From Branchiostoma lanceolatum (Eukaryota; Chordata; Leptocardii; Amphioxiformes; Branchiostomatidae), in NCBI RefSeq assembly GCF_035083965.1, contig NC_089727.1:14646769-14710768 (forward strand): DNA of 64,000 nt, read 5' to 3'. Positions 1-9,757 of this stretch are shown piece after piece; the first letter of the stretch is position 1, and each line of letters begins with the position of its first letter. The position numbers were made by a program, and so were the translations under genes. The notes beneath the pieces are model-generated. The model was not told the origin of the DNA, did not search any database, and saw only the letters and a program-made list of their open reading frames with translations.

Positions 1-180
1 GCTGATGTCGTCCATAAGATTTACTTGCTGTGGCCTAAATAACAACCCAGATCTCAGATGTTGTACCCTAAAATTCAATGTTGATTTCCATTCCTTTCCC
101 AATATTCTCCCTGCTAATCAGCCTCTAAATAAAATCAAAATGTAGTTATTTAGATTCTTTATTAGATTCTTAGAATCGCT

Positions 181-1040
181 TGAATGCCACCTGTGGCCCT
201 GAACCACCATAGATGGTCATAGATTAACTGGCTTGTTCATCAACACTTATGTATCCAAATTCAGTGACAAACAGTCCATAATACATGTACCTGTATTTGC
301 AATGACAGACATCTGCCTGTGACAAGCCAGAAGACATATTACCTTGTGGGCCAGCCATGGTTTTTTTTTCCACCCAACATTTGATACCCAACATCCAGAC
401 ATCCCTTCAACATACAGCTCTCCTTGTGTACTTGGGGGGAAAGCTGTGTGTTGTTGGGAAGACAATGAATTTGGCCTAAGTGTAATTGCAGTATGCTATA
501 GCCTGCCACGGTGGTGACGGCTCCCACCGTGGATCCATGCCAGGCTGGAGGCCTGCCCGCCCTAGCCCAGGACCTCAACTCCCCCCCCCCCCTCTACTTT
601 GCCCCAGGTGAGGCCATATGGGGGTAACAAGGATGATGATAAATTTACTGTAGAAGATAAGAAAGACTCTCCCCCTTTCTGTCCCTTGAGTAAATACTAC
701 ACCTTTTTTTCAGTCAATTAAATTCAATAATTTGTCTTTTTTCCATCAATCAAAAGGTTGTTGATCTCTTTGGCAGCGTGGGAAAGTAGTGCTTGTGTCT
801 ACCATACAGTGATGGCAGTGCAAAATGGAAACACTTGACAAATTCTGGCATCAGTGGAGTACATATAAGCAGACAGTGGTGATCAGGAAGAAAAAACAGT
901 CAATAATGTACTTGGACAGTAAAGAGATTGCATAACAAAGTCTGAGATACATTGTAACTACCTTGCCCTTTTAAGTGAAACTTGTCATGCGTTGACTAAT
1001 TATTTCTTGGGGGTATGCATGCCCTTCTTGGTGAGGTGTT
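181..1040. repeat. Repeat mosaic, blocks A and B (first copies)
   Basis: Positions 181-458 (block A) recur almost unchanged at 1043-1307. Positions 459-1040 (block B) recur at 2687-3272. Block B ends directly where the second block A begins, so the order is A-B-A'-spacer-B'. Block B contains a C-run and a GC-rich segment (about 500-600) starting with the self-complementary stretch ACGGTGGTGACGGCTCCCACCGT. No transposase or long ORF is visible; the small ORFs here are repeated together with the blocks. Probably a non-autonomous element or local segmental duplication. Confidence 0.8.
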
Positions 1041-1042
1041 GA

Positions 1043-1307
1043 ATGCCACCTGTGGCACCATAGATGGTCATAGATTAACTGGCTTGTTCATCAACGCTTA
1101 TGTATCCAAATTCAGTGACAAACAGTCCATAATACATGTACCTGTATTTGCAATGACAAACATCTGCCTGTGACAAGCCAGAAGACATATTACCTTGTGG
1201 GCCAGCCATGATTTTTTTTCCACCCAACATTTAATACCCAACATCCAGACATCCCTTCAACATACAGCTCTCCTTGTGCACTTGGGGGGAAAGCTGTGTG
1301 TTGTTGG
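1043..1307. repeat. Repeat block A, second copy
   Basis: Near-identical to 181-458, including the shared stretches TAGATGGTCATAGATTAACT and AAGCTGTGTGTTGTTGG. It differs by a short deletion near its start and single-base changes. After 1307 the two copies diverge completely. Confidence 0.8.
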
Positions 1308-2686
1308 AGGGCTGGGTGGCACAGGGCCAAGTGGTTGTTTGTAGGGAGTAGGGGCCAAGAGGAAGCTGGCATGCAGGGTCTGGGAGTAGTGTAAGAACAC
1401 GTGGCAACACCCGTGCACCACATCAGTTGTTCTAATGGCTCGCGTGTTCAGCATGGTCCAGGCTCTCCGTGCTGCATTTCTACGTGTGTGGTAGGAGAAC
1501 CTGAACTATGTTGAACATGTGAGCAATTAGAAACAGCGCCCCAAAAAATAACACCTGCTGCACCTAGAAGGTCACGTTTGATGTGGTCATGAATTGTGTA
1601 AAATGAGAAATCTGCTGACGTATCTACGGAGTAGATGTTCCCAAAACCATGCACGGGATGAAACCTATGAACCTGTATTCGGACAATGATACCAGGAGTC
1701 AATGATTTTGATACCATCTTTCTACACTTTTCCCCAGCAAAAATCTATTATGATATTTTTCTACAACTTCACAGCATAAGATTGGCTTTAATTTCATTTG
1801 GGTGTTTGAGTGTCAAAATGAAAGAAAGAGTATAAATAGCCACTGTTAGGATTGAATGTACAATAATTGCAATCAGCCATATTGTGCAACATTTGAAATG
1901 TAACATCACAATGAACTTGGAATCCTTTCTTGTTTGTTGATAATAGGCGAAACCATCAGGAACTGCTGCCTGTTGTCAGGTGTTGAACAGGATAAGGATT
2001 ACTAGTATATTTAGCTTACAACTCTTTCTTTCCTCTTTTCTTTATCTGAAAATTGCCTGCTTTTTCACACAAACAACAAAACATGTTTTATGTTTAATAG
2101 ATCCTCTCATTTGTATTGAAGCTAAACTACATTTTGTAATTAGAAAACATGCTAGACAAAATTTTTGTATATTTTCACCAGCAATGGCTCTCCCCTAAGT
2201 TTGTTACTTCAGAAAGCTGGTAATGACAGTCAATACATGTATGATTGTACAGTAATTACAACGGCCTTAAAAGCTTATGGGCAAGGATGCTTGATCTGTG
2301 TACTGATCACGGACAAGAATCATGAAACACAAAATACTAGCTGTTGTCGCAAGCACAGCAAAATTGGACTTTTGCAGTTTATAGTATGTTATGCGTTATT
2401 ATCAAAGTTAGATTGCAGCCACCATAATGTTAATGATCTATATTATGTGTATAAGTGAAGTCCCTCAGTTTCCATTCACAGAGGTGCATCTACACATGAC
2501 ACTAAATGAATACAATGTACCTAAAAGCCATTGCAAGTCAAGAAAACTGGGGTTTGAGAATGGGTGCATGCTTTTTTTTCCGTCAGGGGTACTCAGATGT
2601 TTTAATCCTATACAATTTTCTTACCCCAACCACTCAAGTCAAGCATGAGTCACAATGGGCAATTTTGCATACAATAAGATTTGTGG
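1308..2686. other. No gene recognised
   Basis: Unique sequence between the two repeat-block groups. Overlapping ORFs of 70-97 codons on the + strand (1980-2709) have no recognisable motif, and their composition looks like AT-rich noncoding DNA. Confidence 0.5.
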
Positions 2687-3272
2687 GGAGGACAATGAAT
2701 TTGGCCTAAGTGTAATATTTGCAGTGTGCTATAGCCTGGCACGGTGGTGACGGCTCCCACCGTTGAGTCGTTCCATGCCAGGCTGGAGGCCTGCCCGCCC
2801 TAGCCCAGGACCTCAACTCTCCCCCTCTACTTTGCCCCTGATGAGGCCATATGGGGGTAACAATGATGATGATAAATTTACTGTAGAACATAAGAAGGAC
2901 TCTCCCCCTTTCTGGCCCTTGAGTAAATACAACGCCTTTTTTTTCAGTCAATTAAATTCAATAATTTGTCTTTTTTCCATCAATCAAAAGGTTGATCTCT
3001 TTGGCAGCGTGGGAAAGTAGTGCTTGTGTCTACCATACAGTGATGGCAGTGCAAAATGGAAACACTTGACAAATTCTGGCATCAGTGGAGTACATATAAG
3101 CAGACAGTGGTGATCAGGAAGAAGAAACAGACTGATTAGTGTACTTGGATAGTAAAGAGATTACATAACAAGGTCTGAGACACATTGTAACCACCTTGCC
3201 CTTCTTAGTGAAACTTGTCATGCGTTGACTAATTATTTCTTGGGGGTATGCATGCCCTTCTTGGTGAGGTGT
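2687..3272. repeat. Repeat block B, second copy
   Basis: Matches 459-1040 from GACAATGAATTTGGCCTAAG through GCCCTTCTTGGTGAGGTGTT, with small indels and substitutions. The C-run of the first copy is shortened here. Confidence 0.8.
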
Positions 3273-4560
3273 TATTACACGTTTTAATTCCACATGATTA
3301 CAGCCCAGCCAAATTCACCATAAGTGCAGAATTCACGGATTGCTGTACTGTGCAATCCAATGGTAAAAAATCTTGCCAAACACAAAGAGTGATTCGTTTA
3401 TTTTTCAAGAAAGCAACATTTTTTACAAAACGACTCTCCAGATTTGACATAAAGCGTAATTAGTATAATTATGATTTGATTTCAGATCAAAGGTGACCTT
3501 CAGATATTTAATGAAAGGTGCCGTAGGCGCACAACCTGTTTGAGTTCAAATTCCTCAGAGTTGGTTTAAATGCTTCATTGTCCAGTTCTTGCCACAGACT
3601 GACACAGTGTCTGCTGCCTGTCTATGTTGTATCTGAAAGGACCGGGGCTGGAGTGCTCCGACAATCGCCTCAAACATTATTTGAAAAAGAAGAAAAAAGG
3701 GCCCAGGTAGAACATTTCAGACGACATGTATGCTCAATGGATGAAAAGGGGACGCCGGCTATATGGTAAGTTAAACTATGTTGCCCACTAATAACTTCTT
3801 TCAGTTTAAGATACAAAGGAATTCCTTATGAAACTTTTTGACAATGTCTTTGAAGATTTTGTCATGAGGAACAGGAGAATGGACCCACACAGGTCTGATC
3901 CTCTTTCTATACCTACTAATTTTCAAGAGGGCGTTGCCTGCAAAGTAATGACCATAACGACTTTGAGTTTTAGTGGACATTCATACTTAATATTCATACT
4001 TAATATTCATATTCATACTTAATATTCATACTTAATATACATACCCCAGAATTTGAGCAGTGCCCCGTTTCTGGGTGGGGTCCCCTGGTAGCAGTAGGCT
4101 GTCTGGTTGCCATGAGTTCCATGTCATTCAAACTTTAAAAAACAATTTCCTAGACATTGGACAAACATGCTAGTAGTATTGAAGCACTTCAAAGCTTAAG
4201 AAGGAGACTAAGATTCATGGAAACATTTTCTATCTGTCCAATGAGATATGTTGAGAGCCTGTTAAGTTTGTATGTGACAGAAAAGTTGACCTACATTTGT
4301 ATGGTAGTCAGCCATCAGAAACTTTAATGTTACGTCAGGAACCGTAAATTCAACACTTTGGGGCATATTTAAGCACCTTTATGGCCTCCATTGGTCAATA
4401 TTGACCATGGTAAAATACTCATTCACATTGGCCCTAAAGCATCTGATTCACTAAATCACATATATCTTCAATTGTTTGTTCCATTGTGATCAATGTTAAC
4501 TCCATTCCTACACACACATTCTTACAACTTTTGTGATCACTAATTTTTTTACACTCGCAT
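3273..4560. other. No gene recognised; short AT repeat
   Basis: Noncoding as far as can be seen. A short tandem array of the 13-base unit ATTCATACTTAAT occupies about 3979-4042. A 16-base perfect palindrome TGGTCAATATTGACCA lies near 4392-4407. Confidence 0.5.
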
Positions 4561-4565
4561 TGGCT

Positions 4566-4935
4566 TTTCGGTGACACAGTGGCAGGGTGTTTGGCCCAGA
4601 GCCCGGCTCTGCCAGAGGTCCTAAGTTCAAATTGGGGGTCCCCTGCTTTGTCCCAATGATGTTGTGCCCTTGGGAAAGGCACTTAACACGAATTTCCTCA
4701 CTTCACTCAGGTGAAAATGGGTACCTAGCTTCGTGTAGGGATGTCCCTGGGATAGAACGTTAAATGCAGGCCCCGTGTTTGAGGAGAGCCACACCTCGAG
4801 CACATAAAAGAACCCACCACACTTATCGAAAGGAGTAGGGCCCCTTCCCGGTGTGAGTGGAACAACTAAATCTGTCTGGATATGCAGCTTGTGCTGTTCA
4901 GTACAAACCTGGTGTGTTACACCATGAGGCGGTTT
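4566..4935 (+). repeat. tRNA-derived SINE
   Basis: The head resembles a tRNA promoter: an A-box-like stretch TGACACAGTGGCAG and a B-box-like stretch AAGTTCAAATTGG about 45 bases apart. It is followed by a unique body with the motif CTTGGGAAAGGCACTTAACA and an array of short conserved blocks (for example GGTGAAAATGGGTACCTAGC). This body type is a familiar invertebrate-deuterostome SINE body. No exact target-site duplication was established, so the ends are approximate. Confidence 0.65.
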
Positions 4936-5135
4936 ACCGGATTATATGCAAGAGAAACATAGTACATGTACAAACAAACACAAATCACAGTTCTTGTCCA
5001 AGTGAGACATTAATTCGACATTAAACAACACCAAAGTTGTTTGTTTTTCACAATCATAGTTGCTTCTTTCTTCCCCCCTCAACCAGCAGACACTTAGAAA
5101 TAGCATTCCACTCCAGAAGCAGGTATTTTCTGATA

Positions 5136-5952
5136 CAGTCAAACCTGTCCAAGGCGACCACCCGGAGGACCGAGCAAAAATGGTCGCGATGAACAGGTGG
5201 TCGCCATGAAGAGGATTCCAATCATAACATGTTTCCAGGTCGAGGTGTTCAAATACAGTGTACTACGTAGATGGATGGAAAATCATATGATTTTAGACAG
5301 CATGACCCCCACCAGGTTCAATTCTCATTGACAGAAAGATCCTACAGAAATTATATTTTCTGTTATCGTTGTATTATTTGTATACTACATCATGTTGTGT
5401 ACACATTTTTGTCATACTTTTGACTAAAAAAAATGTCTGCCTCTATGATCTCGCAGCGCCCTCCCGTATTCACACGTTACGTTTGAGTACACACATGCAC
5501 ATAAAAAATCTGTAATCTGACTTTTTGACACCATGCACTACATGATCGTATTGAAAATTGAGTTCAAACCGAAACGAGCTTGCGGTAAACTATAAGATTG
5601 CGATGGGCACAACAACAATGTTTATAGTGGGAACGTTTTATTAAAACACTTAATGGAGGAATCAATGCTATTCATATATTTTTGTCCGTCAAGGTCTTTT
5701 AAAAAAACATTTCCGCGAAATCCGACAGCAAAATCCGATGTCACCACACGCTGGAAAATGGTTGCCATGGGTAGGGATTTTGCTCTGTGCGGTCCCAATT
5801 CGTGGTGGTCGCGGTCGCGTTGGACGGGTGGTCGCCTTGCGCAGGCCACTTAATACTTGTGCCTATCGGGAAAATATTCGGGACCGAGAAAAAGCGGTCG
5901 CCATGGCCAGGTGGTCGCGTTGAAAAGGTGGTCGCCTAGGCAGGTTTGACTG
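5136..5952. mobile_element. TA-flanked MITE, 817 bp (Tc1/mariner-like ends)
   Basis: The left end CAGTCAAACCTG is matched by CAGGTTTGACTG at the right end. The inverted repeats extend about 27 bases with three mismatches and run into GGCGACCACC. The element is flanked on both sides by TA (5134-5135 and 5953-5954), the expected mariner-type target duplication. Subterminal regions carry many copies of GGTGGTCGC in both end regions. No transposase ORF is present, so it is non-autonomous. Confidence 0.8.
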
Positions 5953-6849
5953 TAGATTATATTTTTCGGGATACCATGCACCCGACTTTTGGCTAAATTA
6001 CCTCAGCTGTCTTTTCGACAATACTCCTTTTCTAAATCCCTGTACCCCACATACGGACCCTCTCACATCTTTATGGATCTGCTGACAAGTTGTTTTTGAT
6101 TTTTTGCTACATTCTCGTGAGAAACAATTCTATCGATTTTTGCGGTGTAGTATGAGAAGTCTCTGTTGCAGTTTGGTGTTATGGCATCAATGCCTTATGG
6201 GTTATGTATTCTGATTCATCAGTGGAGAAAGAATATTTAAGTACATTGTATATGTATCAATGATATTCTGTAATGTCAAACAGACTTTATTACATGGCCA
6301 TCAGTCCCAGGCTGTATGATAATATACAGACTGTAATATAGCATGGTCAGAATGACCGCTCAGTCCTTGAAACAAATAGGGAGTACCGTAACAGTTATAA
6401 ATGTAGACAAAAAGCATTACATGGGGAATGATGATTTATTAGCTTCCTTCAACATAGACAGTTGGTGGTTTACACTTGATTTATGCACATCTGATATAAT
6501 ATTTTATATAATCTCACTGAGTTGTTAGATTTTGGAGTTGGGCCAAACCACCGAAGTGATTCACTCAACACTTTTTGCATTGACTTTTTTTGCACTGGGT
6601 CATTTGAAGGGCTTATAAACATATTGTTCTCTATACATCCCTACATTGCATTCACCAGCAAAACAAAGTGCCATGTATGAATTTTTCTTATTTTTCGTCA
6701 GAAATTATTTTCCAAACAACCCTCAGTCTCCCGGACAAATGTTACCACAGGCCTGTCTCATGTTCTAACTCAGGCTAGCCTGTGGTAAAATTCTGTTGGG
6801 GGCATACTAGCCGAGGAATCTGGCATCCAGTCTAAGATAGGCGGGTTAT

Positions 6850-6975
6850 AATCTCCAAGCAGATCCAACGGTTGCAAAGACCGTATCCAACTGGCAGAGG
6901 AAGTTTTTATTGCAATTAAAACTTCCTCTGCCAGTTGGATACGGTCTTTGCAACCGTTGGATCTGCTTGGAGATT
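6850..6975. repeat. Perfect 58-bp inverted repeat (hairpin)
   Basis: Arms 6850-6907 and 6918-6975 are exact reverse complements separated by 10 bases. The left arm begins AATCTCCAAGCAGATCCAAC. The preceding sequence CTGGCATCCAGTCTAA recurs near 8076, so this is probably a fold-back element of that family. Confidence 0.85.
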
Positions 6976-7398
6976 AGGCTGGTTAGTCCACCAGTAAATC
7001 GAACTCCCTGTCCCAGAAAGTGGGTTGTGTCCTTGAATGGACAAATGCAACCTCAAGCCATTCCCCCTGCATGTCTAATGTACCATACATCAGTACATGG
7101 GTGCAAAGGTCAATGTTCTGTCGGTTGCATGAGGATGACGACGGGCGTCTTATTGGTGCATTTGCTCTGGTTTAACCATGAAGCCAAGTGCAATGCAAAT
7201 GACTGAGAACGTATGCACATATACTATAGAGGAAGGAACTTGTATTGGAGAGAATTTCTATAAAATCGCTTGTATATATATATTAGCAGTGTTACAGTAG
7301 CAATTTTGCTAATGTAGTTGAAATGATTGAAAGACTTTCTGGGTATTTGTGCCACAGACAAAAGACAAGAATAGATTCGGTGACGCTGAAAGAAAAGC

Positions 7399-7502
7399 TA
7401 GCCTGGGTGCCATCCTATTTCTACTGGGGCTCCTACACTCGCTACCCTAATTAGGGTAGCGAGTGTAGGAGCCCCGGTAGAAATAGGATGGCACCCAGGC
7501 TA
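7399..7502. repeat. 104-bp palindrome without loop
   Basis: Arms 7399-7450 and 7451-7502 are reverse complements with a single T/C mismatch and no spacer. The outer end reads TAGCCTGGGTGCCATCC. Probably a fold-back transposon or its remnant. Confidence 0.85.
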
Positions 7503-8071
7503 AGAAAAGCCAGTGATTCAGAAATTTTTTTGTCGCCCTTCAAATCTCTGAACTTTGATATTATGGGAGGGGGGTGTCAAGGTAACCCCACCTAAGGCCT
7601 GTTGTCCTGACCTAGGGCACATTCAGTATGCATGACTACCTGATCACACATACTGTGCTAGCATATTGTGAAAACCCACTGGTTTCTGTTGATTGGTTAC
7701 CTGAATCCTGATACATGTAGATGTATCTGACTGGAAAGGAGACTGTCCCAGAAATTGTGTCAGGAGATAATGTACATATAGATGATAGTTTCTCACGAGT
7801 CACTGCAGGGGTAAATGTGTGGTTGGCTGATTTCACACATGAGTCCACATACATGGCATACATGTATTTCAAATTTGCATCACAGATTCTCATAGATGGT
7901 AGTGGTTGCCGGTGTGAAAGACCAGTACTACAAAAATACATATACTACAGCAAGTTTAATCAAATTTGTACAGAACACCTTTTTCAGTACCAAAGTTTTA
8001 ACAGATCCTAACCAGTTTCTGCAGGGATTTCACACTGGGACATATTAGGTAGAGGTCCCCAGCATACTACA
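7503..8071. other. No gene recognised
   Basis: Two antiparallel ORFs of about 100 codons overlap here (7636-7941 minus, 7721-8011 plus). Neither has a recognisable domain, splice context or promoter, and neither is called as a gene. Confidence 0.45.
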
Positions 8072-8312
8072 GTAACCTGGCATCCAGTCTAACATTGTTG
8101 GGGCGGGTGCTCTTCAGGGCAGAAGGGGCTTTTCGGCGCTGAGATAATCTTTGGCACCCGGAAGGAGTTTTACGTGGTAAGAGTTTAACTGGCCACAACC
8201 ACCCGGTACAAATGAATATCCAGGTGGCACAGAGCTTTGCTGCATGTTGGCCCCGAACAAACTTGGCCGAAGAGAGCCCGGCCTAATGGCAATAGACTGG
8301 GTTCCAGGCTAC
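8072..8312. mobile_element. Possible small fold-back/MITE
   Basis: The left end GTAACCTGGCATCCAGTCTA faces an imperfect inverted copy at the right end (reverse complement GTAGCCTGGAACCCAGTCTA). The GC-rich interior has no ORF. The target duplication is not clear, so boundaries are approximate. Confidence 0.45.
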
Positions 8313-9400
8313 CAGCATACAGGAGATGGTTCACTACAGACCTGCCTACACAGCACCCAACATTAGCATTTTTCAGTCTCAAGTCATCAATTATGAGGAT
8401 AGAATAAAATAGATTCTTTATAATTATAGGCTACAAGATATCATGATTCACATCAAAATATGACTTCTCACTTTACTATCAATAAGCACTGACTCAAAAG
8501 TGACACCAATGGCAATTAAACCATTATAATTTTAGGGTACAAAAAAAAGGTACAAACTAGTTACAGCAATCTGCTGGCCTAGCAATCTCATCAAATTCAT
8601 TCAAGGATAAGGAAATCATGACACAGTTTGTAGAAGAACTGACCAGAATTCTGTTTTAATGAGTTTTAGTCGTACACATATAACCTGTGACCTATAGTCG
8701 TTGGAAAAGAGGTGTGTGTAACAACCTACCTACCCAGTCCCTTGATTTTTGCATTGCCAATAAAAATCATACAAATGACTTTATGTACTAATATTTACAT
8801 TTGTATGACATAGTCCCTTGACCTCCGGATCATTGGGGGGCCAAGGTAGCAAGGAGAACATGTCAACAACACTGGCAAATATATTTGTAGGATTTTTATA
8901 GGCAATGCAAAAATTTAAAACGGTTTGGAATCTTCTTGCTTAGTTGACTTGCAACTGCCATTGTAATTTTGGTTGCCCTGTTAGAACACGCTGGCTGTGG
9001 TGTTGTTGCTTCCATCGTGAGGATGAAAATTAGTTCATCCACCTCCAGACTCTGAAATGCGTTAGCGTTGCCTTGGTGACCTGTTGCTGTGGTGTTGCCT
9101 TGATAAATATGTAGTGCCAGAGGACGATGTCATCTGTTCCAAATGTGACCTGGGTTAGAATCTAAGAAAAAGTCATTCAATTACTACTAGTACTGTACTT
9201 CAAGTACTAACCAAGAACATTATAATGTCGTTGAACTGTGTCATGTCACCAAAGCCACCAAGAGACTGAAATCTACAGCTGTTTTGGTGTTTCTGATGTC
9301 AACTTTTATTCATACCAGCCTTGAGCACCGTATCAGTGTCCTACTTACATATCCAATATGAGGAGGCCTGGAGCAAAAAACAGTGACCAACAAATCCGCA
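8313..9400. other. No gene recognised upstream of the bZIP promoter
   Basis: Unique noncoding DNA. A short motif TAGTCCCTTGACCTCC near 8812 recurs in inverted orientation near 39215-39235, suggesting a dispersed repeat. Confidence 0.4.
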
Positions 9401-9404
9401 TGGT

Positions 9405-9540
9405 TAGCACGTGAGACGTACGAGCTGCCATAGAAACGTCAACACGAACCGCGAACCGCTGACCAATCAGGTGCAGGCTCATTGCGCTCTGAACATAATT
9501 TATGAAATCCTTATCAGAGGGGCGGGGCCACCTAGTTTAG
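9405..9540 (+). promoter_or_regulatory. Putative core promoter of the PAR-bZIP gene
   Basis: A CpG-rich stretch just upstream of the first coding exon. It contains a canonical E-box CACGTG (9408-9413), a CCAAT box in GACCAATCAG (9463-9467) and a GC box GGGGCGGGGCC (9519-9529), in that order, with no TATA box. Vertebrate Dbp, Tef and Hlf are CLOCK:BMAL1 targets through CACGTG E-boxes, so the first site may be functional; that is inference. A 16-codon upstream ORF (9551-9601) may lie in the 5' UTR. Confidence 0.5.
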
Positions 9541-9639
9541 CAAGAAGTACATGATCCAACCTGCACAGGTCGTAAAATATTGGGGTCGTCTTGCACGTTG
9601 ATTTCTCTTTTACGCGGGTTAATTGTCAGTACGGAAAAG

Positions 9640-9757
9640 ATGTCAACTGGAACATCGGCTCGGGTAAACATCGCGGCGAATCTAGGCGGCATGACGCTAA
9701 AATCGCTGCTGGAGAATCCCAGCGTTCTGAAGCCTCCATCGGAGCCCAACCACAATG
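9640..9757 (+). CDS. PAR-bZIP coding exon 1
   Basis: Starts at ATG 9640 and encodes 39 codons plus one base. It includes [15 protein letters not shown], matching the N-terminal LLENP motif of HLF/TEF. The donor is G|GTGAGT, phase 1. Confidence 0.85.

Noticed and set aside
7636..8011. Antiparallel ORFs of about 100 codons
   Set aside because: Mutually overlapping on opposite strands, unrecognised, and without promoter or splice support.
9580..9639. N-terminal extension of the PAR-bZIP protein from 9580
   Set aside because: The codon at 9580 is TTG, not ATG; the first in-frame ATG is at 9640.
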